A stretch of DNA of 64,000 nucleotides from Clostridia bacterium (GTDB lineage: Bacteria > Bacillota > Clostridia > TANB77 > CAG-508): contig JAFUYJ010000021.1 in NCBI GenBank assembly GCA_017470645.1, positions 1 to 64,000 of the forward strand, read 5' to 3'. The notes under the pieces were generated by a model, which was not told where the DNA came from, made no database searches, and saw only the letters and a program-made list of their open reading frames with translations. This document shows, piece after piece, positions 35,528-44,098 of the stretch (position 1 is the stretch's first letter; every line of letters begins with the position of its first letter). The position numbers and the translations under genes are program-made.

Positions 35528-36154
35528 TTATTCAGTTTCGAGTCTTTTCTGTGCATAAAACCTAACAGACTTATCGCTATCTTCTACTAGCATAAGTAAA
35601 ATTTCCTTTGTAATACTAGGATTTTTTATTATCTCTAGTTGAACCGGCCACAACTCATTTTTCGCAAGTTTTTTTAGAGTTGACTCCGCTGTCTTTGGGT
35701 TTCCTGCAACTGCAATCTTTACGTCAATATATTCATCATCAGATAGCTTATCTAAAGATTCAGGTGACACGTTTGCACTTTGCGCCACAAAATACCGCAC
35801 TCTGCTTGATTTGTCGTTTTCCAGCATAACAAGAACAGTTTCTGGTACATTTGCATTTTCTGCCACAGAGATTCTTACATCCTCAATCTCATCCTTAGCT
35901 AACTCCTGCAGAATATGATGTGATGTTTTCCTGTTTTTAGCCACTGCTTTTCTCACACACGGTTCTGCATCCTTAGCGAGTTTTTCTAAATTAGCATTTA
36001 ATGTGTGGCTATTGCCTCCTGCAGAAGCCCTTACTTTCCTATCTTTATCACGAGAAAGATTAGCAAGACACATGGGATCAGAAATCAGCTTGGCAAATTC
36101 CCGACGAAATTCTGTAGTTGCTTTTGTTAAATCGATTCTAACTGAATACTCCAT
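35528..36154 (-). CDS. HEAT-type (variant repeat) protein, foreign-type gene
   Basis: A 208-residue protein built from about six to seven ~24-residue helical repeats with the recurring pattern L-x-x-L-A-x-D-x-x-x-x-V-R-x-x-V-A-x-N (e.g. LQELAKDEIEDVRISVAENANVPETVLVML; LDKLSDDEYIDVKIAVAGNPKTAEST LKKL). These resemble leucine-rich variant/HEAT repeats that make protein-binding solenoids. I use ATG 36154 because of AAGGAGGAAATAATT; the longer frame is not supported. Higher GC, and CGG read as Arg next to CGT (F-R-R-E). It has its own promoter and terminator. Binding partner unknown. Confidence 0.8.
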   Translation of the reverse strand: MEYSVRIDLTKATTEFRREFAKLISDPMCLANLSRDKDRKVRASAGGNSHTLNANLEKLAKDAEPCVRKAVAKNRKTSHHILQELAKDEIEDVRISVAENANVPETVLVMLENDKSSRVRYFVAQSANVSPESLDKLSDDEYIDVKIAVAGNPKTAESTLKKLAKNELWPVQLEIIKNPSITKEILLMLVEDSDKSVRFYAQKRLETE

Positions 36155-36239
36155 AATTATTTCCTCCTTACAATTGTATGTGAGAATTTCTGAGTTGCTA
36201 TTCTTGTTATATTTCGCATAGCTACGAATAATAATCAAG

Positions 36240-36268
36240 GTTATATCACATAAAAAAAATAATTTCAA
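36240..36268 (-). promoter_or_regulatory. promoter of the HEAT-like repeat gene
   Basis: Minus-strand TTGAAA, 17-bp spacer, TATAAC. Confidence 0.68.
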
Positions 36269-36300
36269 CGATTTTAGAAATTAATTTTACGTTTTATTTT

Positions 36301-36314
36301 TTTGACATGTGTCA
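36301..36314 (+). promoter_or_regulatory. palindrome TTGACATGTGTCAA upstream of asnB
   Basis: A perfect 14-bp palindrome 42 bases before the asnB ATG. It contains a TTGACA that could be a -35 box; a TATACT sits 24 bp downstream, too far for it, so an operator function or chance are both possible. Confidence 0.45.
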
Positions 36315-36355
36315 AGTACATCAAAAATGCATATACTAAAACTGGAGGTATTTAT

Positions 36356-38203
36356 ATGTGTGGAATAGTTGGTTTTGTGAACTTAACAAAAGATATTTCT
36401 AATAATAAAAATGTAATATTATCTATGAACGAATCAATCAAAAGGCGCGGCCCTGATGAGGATGGTTATTACTATAGTAAACATGCTGTATTTGGACATA
36501 AAAGATTAGTTGTTATTGATCCTAATGGTGGTAAACAGCCTATGAGTATTAAATATAATCAATGTACCTATACTATGGTATATAATGGGCAATTATATAA
36601 TACTAGTGAGTTACGCGATGAGCTGACCAAGAACGGATTTGATTTTGAGACATATTCTGATACGGAAGTTTTACTTAAGAGTTATATTTTATGGGGTTAT
36701 GATGTTGTTAAAAAGCTAAATGGAATTTATGGATTTGCAATTTGGAATGATGTAAAACAGGAATTGTTTGTAGCAAGAGATCACTTCGGAGTAAAACCTT
36801 TTTATTATACTGTAAATGATAACAACTTTATATTTTCATCAGAGATTAAGGCAATTTTGAAATTTCCTGGTGTTGAAGCGAGATTAGATAAGCAAGGAAT
36901 ATGTGAATTATTTGGATTAGGTCCAGCACATACTCCTGGAACTGTTGCATTTAAAGATATTTTTGAATTAAAGCCTGGCCACTTTGGAGTATTTAATTCT
37001 AGTGGATTGCACATTGAAAAGTATTGGTCTTTGGTTAGCAAACCACATGAAGATAGCTTAAAAGTCACTTGTGAGAAAACCAGGTTTTTGTTGGAAGATT
37101 CTATTAGAAGACAACTAGTATCAGATGTTCCATTATGCACATTCTTGTCTGGCGGATTAGACTCTAGTATTATCACTTTATATGCTGCTAATTATTGTAA
37201 GGATAAAAATATAGGCAATTTAACTACCTACTCTGTAGATTACAAGGATAACGATAAAAATTTTGTCAAAACTGATTTTCAACCAAATTCTGACAACTAT
37301 TATATTGACATTATGAAAAACAAACTCGGAACCAATCATAAAGTTGTTATGCTTGATACACCAGAACTTGCAACTGCATTAGAAGACGCTATGATTGCAA
37401 GAGATTTGCCTGGTATGGCAGATGTTGACTCTTCCCTACTTTTATTCTGTCAAAAAGTTAAACCTGAAGCAACTGTTTCTTTAACCGGAGAATGTTCTGA
37501 TGAAATATTTGGTGGATATCCTTGGTTCTTTAGAGAAGATGCTTTAAATAGTGGAACATTTCCATGGTCGATTGCACTATCAGAAAGACAGCAATTACTA
37601 AATCCAGAAATTGGTCAACATGTTGATTTAAAAGAATATATTGATTTTAGATATTACGAAAGTTTAAAAGATGTTCAAATATTGGATGAAGATTCAATGG
37701 AGACTGCTGAGAAAAGAAAAATATCACATTTAACAATGAACTGGTTTATGCAAACACTACTTGACCGTTCTGACAGAATGGCTATGTATAACGGATTTGA
37801 GCTTCGTGTTCCATTCTGTGACTATCGCTTAGCAGAATATGTATGGAACATTCCATGGGAGATGAAAGCTTTGAATGGACGTGAAAAAGGATTACTACGT
37901 TATATTATGAAAGATTTGTTACCAGAAGAAATTGTTGACCGTAAAAAAAGTCCATATCCAAAGACATGGAACCCTACTTATTTAGCTGCAGTTAAGCAGA
38001 TGCTTACTAAAATTATGGTCGATAAAAACGCTCCTATAAACAATCTGCTTAATAGAGAGTATATTTTAGAAATACTTGCAACAGACGGCAAAGCATTTAC
38101 AAGACCTTGGTTTGGTCAACTGATGACTGGACCTCAGCTAATGGCTTACTTGTGTCAAGTTAATATGTGGCTTGAGAGATATCAACCTGTGATTGAAATT
38201 TAA
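36356..38203 (+). CDS. asnB: asparagine synthase (glutamine-hydrolysing)
   Basis: Makes asparagine from aspartate, glutamine and ATP. The mature N-terminal nucleophile is Cys2 (MCGIVGFVN). The glutaminase domain (about 1-200) shows KRRGPDEDGYY, FGHKRLVVIDP and VYNGQLYN. The synthetase domain has the PPi loop LSGGLDSSI and the SLTGECSDEIFGGYPWFFRE segment. Length (615 residues) matches the longer Bacillus/Clostridium type. The start ATG gives the required MCG and follows ACTGGAGG. Two CGC/AGG Arg codons but no CGG occur in it. Confidence 0.96.
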   Translation: MCGIVGFVNLTKDISNNKNVILSMNESIKRRGPDEDGYYYSKHAVFGHKRLVVIDPNGGKQPMSIKYNQCTYTMVYNGQLYNTSELRDELTKNGFDFETYSDTEVLLKSYILWGYDVVKKLNGIYGFAIWNDVKQELFVARDHFGVKPFYYTVNDNNFIFSSEIKAILKFPGVEARLDKQGICELFGLGPAHTPGTVAFKDIFELKPGHFGVFNSSGLHIEKYWSLVSKPHEDSLKVTCEKTRFLLEDSIRRQLVSDVPLCTFLSGGLDSSIITLYAANYCKDKNIGNLTTYSVDYKDNDKNFVKTDFQPNSDNYYIDIMKNKLGTNHKVVMLDTPELATALEDAMIARDLPGMADVDSSLLLFCQKVKPEATVSLTGECSDEIFGGYPWFFREDALNSGTFPWSIALSERQQLLNPEIGQHVDLKEYIDFRYYESLKDVQILDEDSMETAEKRKISHLTMNWFMQTLLDRSDRMAMYNGFELRVPFCDYRLAEYVWNIPWEMKALNGREKGLLRYIMKDLLPEEIVDRKKSPYPKTWNPTYLAAVKQMLTKIMVDKNAPINNLLNREYILEILATDGKAFTRPWFGQLMTGPQLMAYLCQVNMWLERYQPVIEI

Positions 38204-38250
38204 AAGTTAAAACACTCCTTCTAACTCTTATAAAAAAAATCTAAAATAAT

Positions 38251-38404
38251 AGGAAAAGAACCCAACCAAAATGAAGAAAATATATTAACATGCAGTGAGC
38301 GCGCAGTTTGGCGCTCCCCACTATCGTCTTTAACAACACTCCGCACGCCAGCAAGAGAACGGAATGTTAATATATTTTCTTCATTTTGGTTGGGTTCTTT
38401 TCCT
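38251..38404. repeat. 154-bp palindromic element (copy 2)
   Basis: Perfect 40-bp inverted repeat (38251-38290 and 38365-38404) around a 74-base centre, in the gap between convergent asnB and the membrane-protein gene. The inner 12 bp of each arm, AATATATTAACA and TGTTAATATATT, equal those of the element at 11.1 kb. The centre has GCGCGCAGTTTGGC within a hairpin (AGCGC / GCGCT) and GCCAG-AAG-ACGGA before the right arm, also as in copy 1. The outer 28 bp of the arms are unrelated to copy 1 yet fully self-complementary. Confidence 0.88.
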
Positions 38405-38421
38405 TCTTTTTTAATTTTCTT

Positions 38422-38913
38422 CTACCCAATTATAGCACCAGCAGCTCCAAAAACTCCAGCCGCTGCCAATCCCATAATCATTCCAGCTAGCACAACACCA
38501 GCCATAACTGCAACAACACTCTTCTTAAAGTCCATATCTAAAAAACTTGCCGCCAATGTTCCTGTCCACGCACCAGTACCTGGCAATGGAATACCAACAA
38601 ATAAGAACAAAGCAAAATATAAACCTCTTCCTGCCTTTTCTTGCAATTTTTTTCCGCCTTTTTCCCCTTTTTCATAACAGAAAGTAAAAAATTTGCCTAT
38701 GTATTTTTTATCCTTTCCCCATATCAAAACCTTTCTTGCAAAGAAAAAGATAACCGGCACCGGAAGCATATTTCCAATTATACATAAAATATATAATGGA
38801 ATTGTTGGCAAAGCCCCTCCCATCCATGGACTAAGACCAAGAGGAACTGACCCTCTTAATTCTATCAATGGTACCATTGAAACTAAAAATACTAATATAT
38901 ATTTTTTTAGCAT
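38422..38913 (-). CDS. small multidrug-export-type membrane protein (COG2426)
   Basis: An integral membrane protein of 163 residues with about four to five hydrophobic segments. The motifs ELRGSVPLGL near the N-terminus and GIPLPGTGAWTGTLAA near the middle are the family hallmark. The family is annotated as small multidrug export or DedA-related, without a firm function. Start at ATG 38913, with AAGGAG 11 bases upstream; the GTG at 38925 overlaps that ribosome binding site. Confidence 0.85.
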   Translation of the reverse strand: MLKKYILVFLVSMVPLIELRGSVPLGLSPWMGGALPTIPLYILCIIGNMLPVPVIFFFARKVLIWGKDKKYIGKFFTFCYEKGEKGGKKLQEKAGRGLYFALFLFVGIPLPGTGAWTGTLAASFLDMDFKKSVVAVMAGVVLAGMIMGLAAAGVFGAAGAIIG

Positions 38914-39073
38914 TTGTAAATTCACTCCTTAAAATTTTTAATCATACTTTTCAATTCTACTATAAGTTTTATTAAAAGTCCAGTAATTCTATTCTATTTA
39001 ATTAATAAAATTTAAATTATTCGATAATCAATTTGATATGCAATGCGTTTTACCAGTGGTTCTAGAAGCAACA

Positions 39074-39559
39074 TTATAAATCCAATTTAATCTCAATATT
39101 CTTTTCATCATACTTTCTATATTTAACTCCGCAGTAATCAAGCATTTTTTTAGCAACAATATTTCCATCTGTTCCATTATACTTGTCTGATTTATAAACA
39201 ATTTCTTTAATACCAGACTGAATTATAGCTTTAGCACATTCATTACAAGGGAACAAATCAACGTAAATTCGTGCTCCCTCCAGTTTTGAACCTTTATTAT
39301 TCAAAATTGCATTTAATTCTGCATGACATACATATGCATATTTAGTATTAACAAAATCTCCTTCTCTATCCCATGGCATATGGTCATCATCATATCCATT
39401 TGGGGCTCCGTTATATCCTAGTGATAGAATCTTATTATCTTGACTAACAATACACGCTCCAACTTGTGTGTTTGGATCTTTACTTCTTTGGGCTGAAAGC
39501 ATTGCTACTCCCATAAAATATGAATCCCAACTTATATAATTTTCTCTCTTATTTGTCAT
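39074..39559 (-). CDS. comEB: deoxycytidylate (dCMP) deaminase-family protein
   Basis: Zinc-dependent deaminase converting dCMP to dUMP. The 161-residue protein has the catalytic HAELNAIL (His and Glu) and PCNECAKAIIQSGI (two zinc Cys) motifs, plus the N-terminal QRSKDPNTQVGACIV. This is the length and order of the ComEB/dCMP deaminase group. It stands alone with a terminator downstream. Confidence 0.93.
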   Translation of the reverse strand: MTNKRENYISWDSYFMGVAMLSAQRSKDPNTQVGACIVSQDNKILSLGYNGAPNGYDDDHMPWDREGDFVNTKYAYVCHAELNAILNNKGSKLEGARIYVDLFPCNECAKAIIQSGIKEIVYKSDKYNGTDGNIVAKKMLDYCGVKYRKYDEKNIEIKLDL

Positions 39560-39635
39560 TATTCTTGCATCTCCTTTTTCGTTTTCTTCATTATATATTT
39601 ATTTGATTGGAATGTAAATACCATAAATAAAATGC

Positions 39636-39678
39636 GAGACAATTTTACACTATTTAATTTTAGTGTCAAATTGTCTCA
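39636..39678. terminator. hairpin terminator, downstream of the Cys-rich small gene
   Basis: GAGACAATTT-ACACTA / TAGTGT-AAATTGTCTC long stem in the spacer between the dCMP deaminase start and the small Cys-rich gene. Confidence 0.7.
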
Positions 39679-39728
39679 TTCTTATTTGCACAAATTGAAT
39701 TTATTCCAATTGTACCACTTCATGTATT

Positions 39729-39884
39729 CTAGTTTCTTCCGCAACATCCGCAGTTTGTAAATAATAATAAGAAAACGATAATAAAGAATAATATTTCGCT
39801 ATTGCATCCGTCTCCTCCGAACATTCCCCCTAAGATTCCATTATTTCCGCATCCACATCCGCAACTTCTTCCTTCTTCTGGCAT
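39729..39884 (-). CDS. 51-residue Cys/Gly-rich membrane mini-protein
   Basis: A short frame with AAAAAAGGAGG ahead of ATG. The protein has an N-terminal Cys/Gly cluster (SCGCGCGNNGILGGMFGGDGC), a transmembrane segment (EILFFIIVFLLLFTN) and a Cys-rich tail (CGCCGRN). This is the pattern of YjcZ/SscA-like small spore proteins and related small membrane peptides in Firmicutes; the family is not certain. It is shorter than many gene finders accept, but the ribosome binding site, composition and terminator support it. Confidence 0.72.
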   Translation of the reverse strand: MPEEGRSCGCGCGNNGILGGMFGGDGCNSEILFFIIVFLLLFTNCGCCGRN

Positions 39885-39964
39885 AATATTCTACCTCCTT
39901 TTTTATTTTATATGATATAGTATGCAAATTCAAAAAAATGTGTTACAATATATAATCAAGGATA

Positions 39965-40008
39965 GGACTGTCCCAAATTTTAAAAATTTGAAAAAAAGGA
40001 CCGTCCCC
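39965..40008. repeat. GGAC(T/C)GTCC repeat pair upstream of the U32 peptidase
   Basis: GGACTGTCCC and GGACCGTCCCC flank an AAATTT-AAAAATTT segment. The same AAATTTTAAAAATTTGAA centre occurs inside the hairpin at 49916. This is a dispersed non-coding repeat. Confidence 0.6.
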
Positions 40009-40031
40009 AATTTAAAAAGTGAGGATTAAAT

Positions 40032-42476
40032 ATGAATAAAATAGAATTGTTATCACCAGTAGGTGATTTTGATTGTTTAAAAGCTGCTGTTCAATCTGGA
40101 GCTGATTGCGTTTATTTTGGTGGAGAGCTTTTTAACGCTAGGGCTTCTGCTAATAATTTTAATGATGACGATTTAAAAGCTGCTATTGAATATGCAAAAA
40201 TCAGAAACGTTAAAACAAATCTAACTTTAAACATTTTAATAAAAAACGATGAGTTTAGTGATGCAATTAATCTTGCAAAAAAGGCATATGAATATGGTAT
40301 TGACGCTATTATTGTACAAGATTTAGGGTTAGCTAGAAAACTAATTGAACTTTTCCCTGATTTACCGATTCACGCAAGTACGCAAATGACTATTCACAAT
40401 TTAGATGGTGTTTTAGAGGCTGAGAAACTTGGCTTCAAAAGGGTTGTACTTTCTAGAGAGTTATCTATTGATGAAATTAAACATATTTGTGAAAATTCTA
40501 ATATTGAAATTGAAGTGTTTGTGCATGGTGCTTTATGTATGTGCTATTCCGGACAATGTTTACTATCTAGTATGATTGGTGGCCGTTCTGGAAATCGTGG
40601 TAAATGTGCCCAACCTTGTAGATTACCATATGAGTTATTACAAATTTCAAATTCAACTGATGAAGAAAACAATACTCGCACACTAGATAAAGGTTATCTG
40701 CTTAGTCCAAAGGATCTTTGTTCACTTGACCTACTCCCTACTCTTGTAAGCCTTGGAATTACCTGTTTCAAAATTGAAGGAAGATTAAAAAATCCTGAAT
40801 ATGTGTCAACCGTTACAAGAATTTATAGAAAATATATTGACTTAGCTCAATCGGATAAACCATATACCATAGATGAAAAAGATAGAAAAGATTTATTGCA
40901 GGTATTCAATCGTGGTGGTTTTTCTAAAGGTTATTTAGACCCTGAACCAACTACTAAGTTTGTTTCCAAAGAGAAGCCTAACAATATGGGAATCTTTCTT
41001 GGTACAGTACATAACTTTAATAGTAATAAGGGCTATATTACTTTTAAACTAGAAGATGATATTGCAATTGGAGACACTGTAAGCCTTGAAAAAGAAAAAG
41101 GCTCATACACAATCTCTGAGTTAATGATTGATAACAGAAATGTTCCTAGCGCTAAAAAAGGAGATATTGTCAAAATTGGTAGAATCAAAGGTCGTATTTC
41201 TGTTAATGATAAAATTTTTAAAATGAGTTCAAAAGAATTACGTGATTTATCAGATGAGTATGTTAATGGTGAAATAGTTAAACAAAAAATAAATTGTAAA
41301 ATTACCATACATAAAGATACACCTATCAGTATGCGAATATATACCAATACCCCCGATATTGACTTTACAATCACTTCTGACCTAGTACCCGTTGATGCAA
41401 CAAACACCCCTATTACATCAGAACGTATTACACAACAAATTAACAAACTTGGTGGAACTCCTTTTGAATTTGAAACTATTGATGTTGATTTAGATAACAA
41501 TTTATATGTACCAAGCATTAGTAAGCTAAACCAATTACGTAGAGACTGTATTTCTAAACTAGAAGAATTACTATTGAACCAAATTCATAGAAAATGCAGA
41601 ATTTCTATGAATAATATTGCTTCCGCTTCTGAATCAAATAGTACTAATACACAACCTGTTAATGGAAATAATTCAAAAGAGGTTTCAGTTTTATTAAATA
41701 CAATAAATCATTCAGAGGACTATTCTAAATTACCTAACATTGGCAAGATATATATTCCATTAAAATACTTTTTCTTACCAGAATACAAAACAGAAATAGA
41801 CGAATTATGCAACAAAACTAATTGCTATATCTATATGCCTTCTATTTTAAAGGATTCTGTTATGAAAAATGTATCAAATGCTTTACCAAAAATATTAGCT
41901 AACTTTACAATAAAAGGTTTTGTAGTATCAAACATATCTCAAATATATATGTTAAAAAACTACATTTCTAATTACGAATTAATTGGAAATTATACCTTAA
42001 ATGTATATAATAACGAAACAATTCATGAATTAGCAAAGCTTGGTATTTCTTGTATTGCTTTATCGCCAGAATTAGATAAGCTTACCCTTAATAGCTTTAA
42101 TAGCACTATAAAAACTGAAGCTTTAGTGTATGGCAATACACCTGTAATGACCACAAATTACTGTCTAATTTCCGGAAGCAATTTTTGTTTAGAAAAATGT
42201 AAAAGTAATTGTACAAATTATGAACACGAGTATTATTTAAAAGATAGATTAAACATGAACTTTAGAATTATTCCTGATTCATTTTCAAAGACTACTACTA
42301 TCTATAACAGTAAAAAGCTAAGTATTAGCATTGATGAAGTAAATAGTAATAGCGTAAGATTTAGTTTTCTTGATGAAAGTGTTGATGATATATGTAACAT
42401 TATTCAAACCTTTGTAGATGATGGTATTGTAGAAGGTAAAGATTATACAAACGGAAATTTCAAAAGGTTTGTATAA
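40032..42476 (+). CDS. U32-family peptidase (collagenase-like) with C-terminal extension
   Basis: An 814-residue protein of the U32 family. The N-terminal catalytic domain has LLSPVGDFDCLKAAVQSGADCVYFGG, IVQDLGLARKL, IHASTQM and the signature VFVHGALCMCYSGQCLLSSMIGGRSGNRGKCAQPCRLPYEL, then GITCFKIEGRLKNPEYVSTVTRIYRKYID. A middle domain (about 400-500) fits the DUF3656-type extension, followed by a second, degenerate barrel-like unit ending with Cys clusters (CLISGSNFCLEKCKSNC). Members include enzymes for 5-hydroxyuridine/rRNA modification, so peptidase activity is not certain. No in-frame CGG. Confidence 0.9.
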   Translation: MNKIELLSPVGDFDCLKAAVQSGADCVYFGGELFNARASANNFNDDDLKAAIEYAKIRNVKTNLTLNILIKNDEFSDAINLAKKAYEYGIDAIIVQDLGLARKLIELFPDLPIHASTQMTIHNLDGVLEAEKLGFKRVVLSRELSIDEIKHICENSNIEIEVFVHGALCMCYSGQCLLSSMIGGRSGNRGKCAQPCRLPYELLQISNSTDEENNTRTLDKGYLLSPKDLCSLDLLPTLVSLGITCFKIEGRLKNPEYVSTVTRIYRKYIDLAQSDKPYTIDEKDRKDLLQVFNRGGFSKGYLDPEPTTKFVSKEKPNNMGIFLGTVHNFNSNKGYITFKLEDDIAIGDTVSLEKEKGSYTISELMIDNRNVPSAKKGDIVKIGRIKGRISVNDKIFKMSSKELRDLSDEYVNGEIVKQKINCKITIHKDTPISMRIYTNTPDIDFTITSDLVPVDATNTPITSERITQQINKLGGTPFEFETIDVDLDNNLYVPSISKLNQLRRDCISKLEELLLNQIHRKCRISMNNIASASESNSTNTQPVNGNNSKEVSVLLNTINHSEDYSKLPNIGKIYIPLKYFFLPEYKTEIDELCNKTNCYIYMPSILKDSVMKNVSNALPKILANFTIKGFVVSNISQIYMLKNYISNYELIGNYTLNVYNNETIHELAKLGISCIALSPELDKLTLNSFNSTIKTEALVYGNTPVMTTNYCLISGSNFCLEKCKSNCTNYEHEYYLKDRLNMNFRIIPDSFSKTTTIYNSKKLSISIDEVNSNSVRFSFLDESVDDICNIIQTFVDDGIVEGKDYTNGNFKRFV

Positions 42477-42497
42477 ATCCCAATTATAAAAACACAT

Positions 42498-42532
42498 TAA
42501 AAAACTAGGTATCTATTTACCTAGTTTTTTAT
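42498..42532 (+). terminator. terminator of the U32 gene
   Basis: AAAAACTAGGTA / TACCTAGTTTTTT hairpin. Confidence 0.88.
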
Positions 42533-42572
42533 ATATCATATAAAGTTCTAACCTATATACTATAGTTCTCCA

Positions 42573-43385
42573 CTATTTTACAATCTTCTTCCAAATAATA
42601 CTTAGTACCAAAACTCCAATGTATACCATAACAATACTAGCACCTGTTGGTAAATTTAATAGTGATGAAATTACTAACCCAAACAAGAAACACAATATTG
42701 AAATTATTACAGACATAACTGCCATTCCTTTAAATGAATGAGTTAACCTTCTTGCTATTATTGCAGGGAAAACTATTAAACTTGATATTAATAATGTTCC
42801 CATCATTCTCATACCAATTACTACAACCAATGCTGTAAACAGTGCTATCAAGAATTGGTAAAATGTTACATTAATTCCACACACCTTAGCATATTTTTCA
42901 TCATAAGTAATCATAAACAATCTATTGTAAAAAAAGAAGTACGCCATTATCATTAAAACTGATAAGATTACACTAATAGCAACGTCACTTGGTTTCAATG
43001 TTAGAATGCTTCCAAACATGTAATTATAAACATCAATATTAAATCCTTTATTTATAGAAGTAATTATAACCCCAAAAGCCAAAGCAGCAGCTGAAACTAA
43101 AGCTATTGTAATATCTCCAGACTCTCCTTGTTTTTGACTTATTAATAGTATAATAAATGATGCTATTATTACAATTGGTATTGCTACATACATTTCTGGT
43201 AAATTTAATACAAGTGCAAGTGATAAAGCAGCAAAAGCTACTTCGCCTAGACCATGGCCAATCATTGAATATCTTTTTAAAACTAATACGACCCCAATTA
43301 AAGCTGCACAAAGTGAAATTGCCACACCACATATTAACGCTCTTTGCATAAATGGGTATTGTAATAAATCTATTAAAAACTCCAT
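42573..43385 (-). CDS. znuB: zinc/manganese ABC transporter permease
   Basis: ABC-3 family permease with about seven to eight membrane segments in 270 residues. Characteristic segments are KRYSMIGHGLGEVAFAA near residue 37 and MMGTLLISSLIVFPAIIARRL near 195. It is the last gene of a regulator-binding protein-ATPase-permease operon, 4 bases downstream of znuC. The metal is probably zinc, judged by the His-rich binding protein and the regulator. Confidence 0.93.
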   Translation of the reverse strand: MEFLIDLLQYPFMQRALICGVAISLCAALIGVVLVLKRYSMIGHGLGEVAFAALSLALVLNLPEMYVAIPIVIIASFIILLISQKQGESGDITIALVSAAALAFGVIITSINKGFNIDVYNYMFGSILTLKPSDVAISVILSVLMIMAYFFFYNRLFMITYDEKYAKVCGINVTFYQFLIALFTALVVVIGMRMMGTLLISSLIVFPAIIARRLTHSFKGMAVMSVIISILCFLFGLVISSLLNLPTGASIVMVYIGVLVLSIIWKKIVK

Positions 43386-43389
43386 CTCT

Positions 43390-44076
43390 CTATTTCCTTT
43401 CTACATCATTCTGAAACATTTTTAGACCATCTTCCATTGTTCCATCAAATTTAACAGATGTTGCAATACAAATTACTCTTGCATTTTCATTTTCTATCTC
43501 ATCTAAATCATGAGTTGCCATTAGTATAGTTAGTCCTGTTTCTTTATTTAACCTATTTAATATTTTATAGAATTCCTTTGTAATATTTATATCTAATCCG
43601 CTACATGGCTCATCTAATATAAGTAGTTCTGGATTTCTTATCAATGCACGTGCTAACATTACACGCTGTCTTTGTCCTCCTGAAAGTTCACCTATTTGTC
43701 TGTTTACTATTTCTTCAATATTTAGCAACTTACAAATTTCATTAAAACGAATATGATCTTCTTTTTTATAAAAAGGTAATTTGCCATGTCTTTGAATTCC
43801 TGTCATTATTATTTCTTTAGCTGTTGCTGGGAAATTAATGTCTACTAAATTATTTTGTGCTAAATATGAAATTTTGTCTGGTTCAATATGCTTTATTATT
43901 TCACCAGAGTCTTTTTTATTAAGACCAATTATTGTTTTTAAAAGTGTACTTTTTCCAGAACCATTTTCACCAACTAGACACACGTATTCACCTTGGCTTA
44001 TATTAAAAGTTATATCTTTAATTGCTGTATGTCCATTATAAGTGGTTTTTAGATTTTTTATTTCTATTATATTCAT
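43390..44076 (-). CDS. znuC: zinc/manganese ABC transporter ATPase
   Basis: A 228-residue ATPase: Walker A GENGSGKSTLLKT, Q-loop LAQNN, signature LSGGQRQRVMLARAL, Walker B LLILDEPCSGLD and switch His in MATHDLDE. Lies between znuA and znuB with short gaps. Powers import by the ZnuB permease. Confidence 0.95.
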   Translation of the reverse strand: MNIIEIKNLKTTYNGHTAIKDITFNISQGEYVCLVGENGSGKSTLLKTIIGLNKKDSGEIIKHIEPDKISYLAQNNLVDINFPATAKEIIMTGIQRHGKLPFYKKEDHIRFNEICKLLNIEEIVNRQIGELSGGQRQRVMLARALIRNPELLILDEPCSGLDINITKEFYKILNRLNKETGLTILMATHDLDEIENENARVICIATSVKFDGTMEDGLKMFQNDVERK

Positions 44077-44098
44077 ACCTAATTCCCTTTCTTATATT

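Noticed and set aside
38251..38404. Integron attC site or CRISPR repeat
   Set aside because: No array, no spacer regularity, no GTTRRRY core sites, and no integrase or cas gene nearby.
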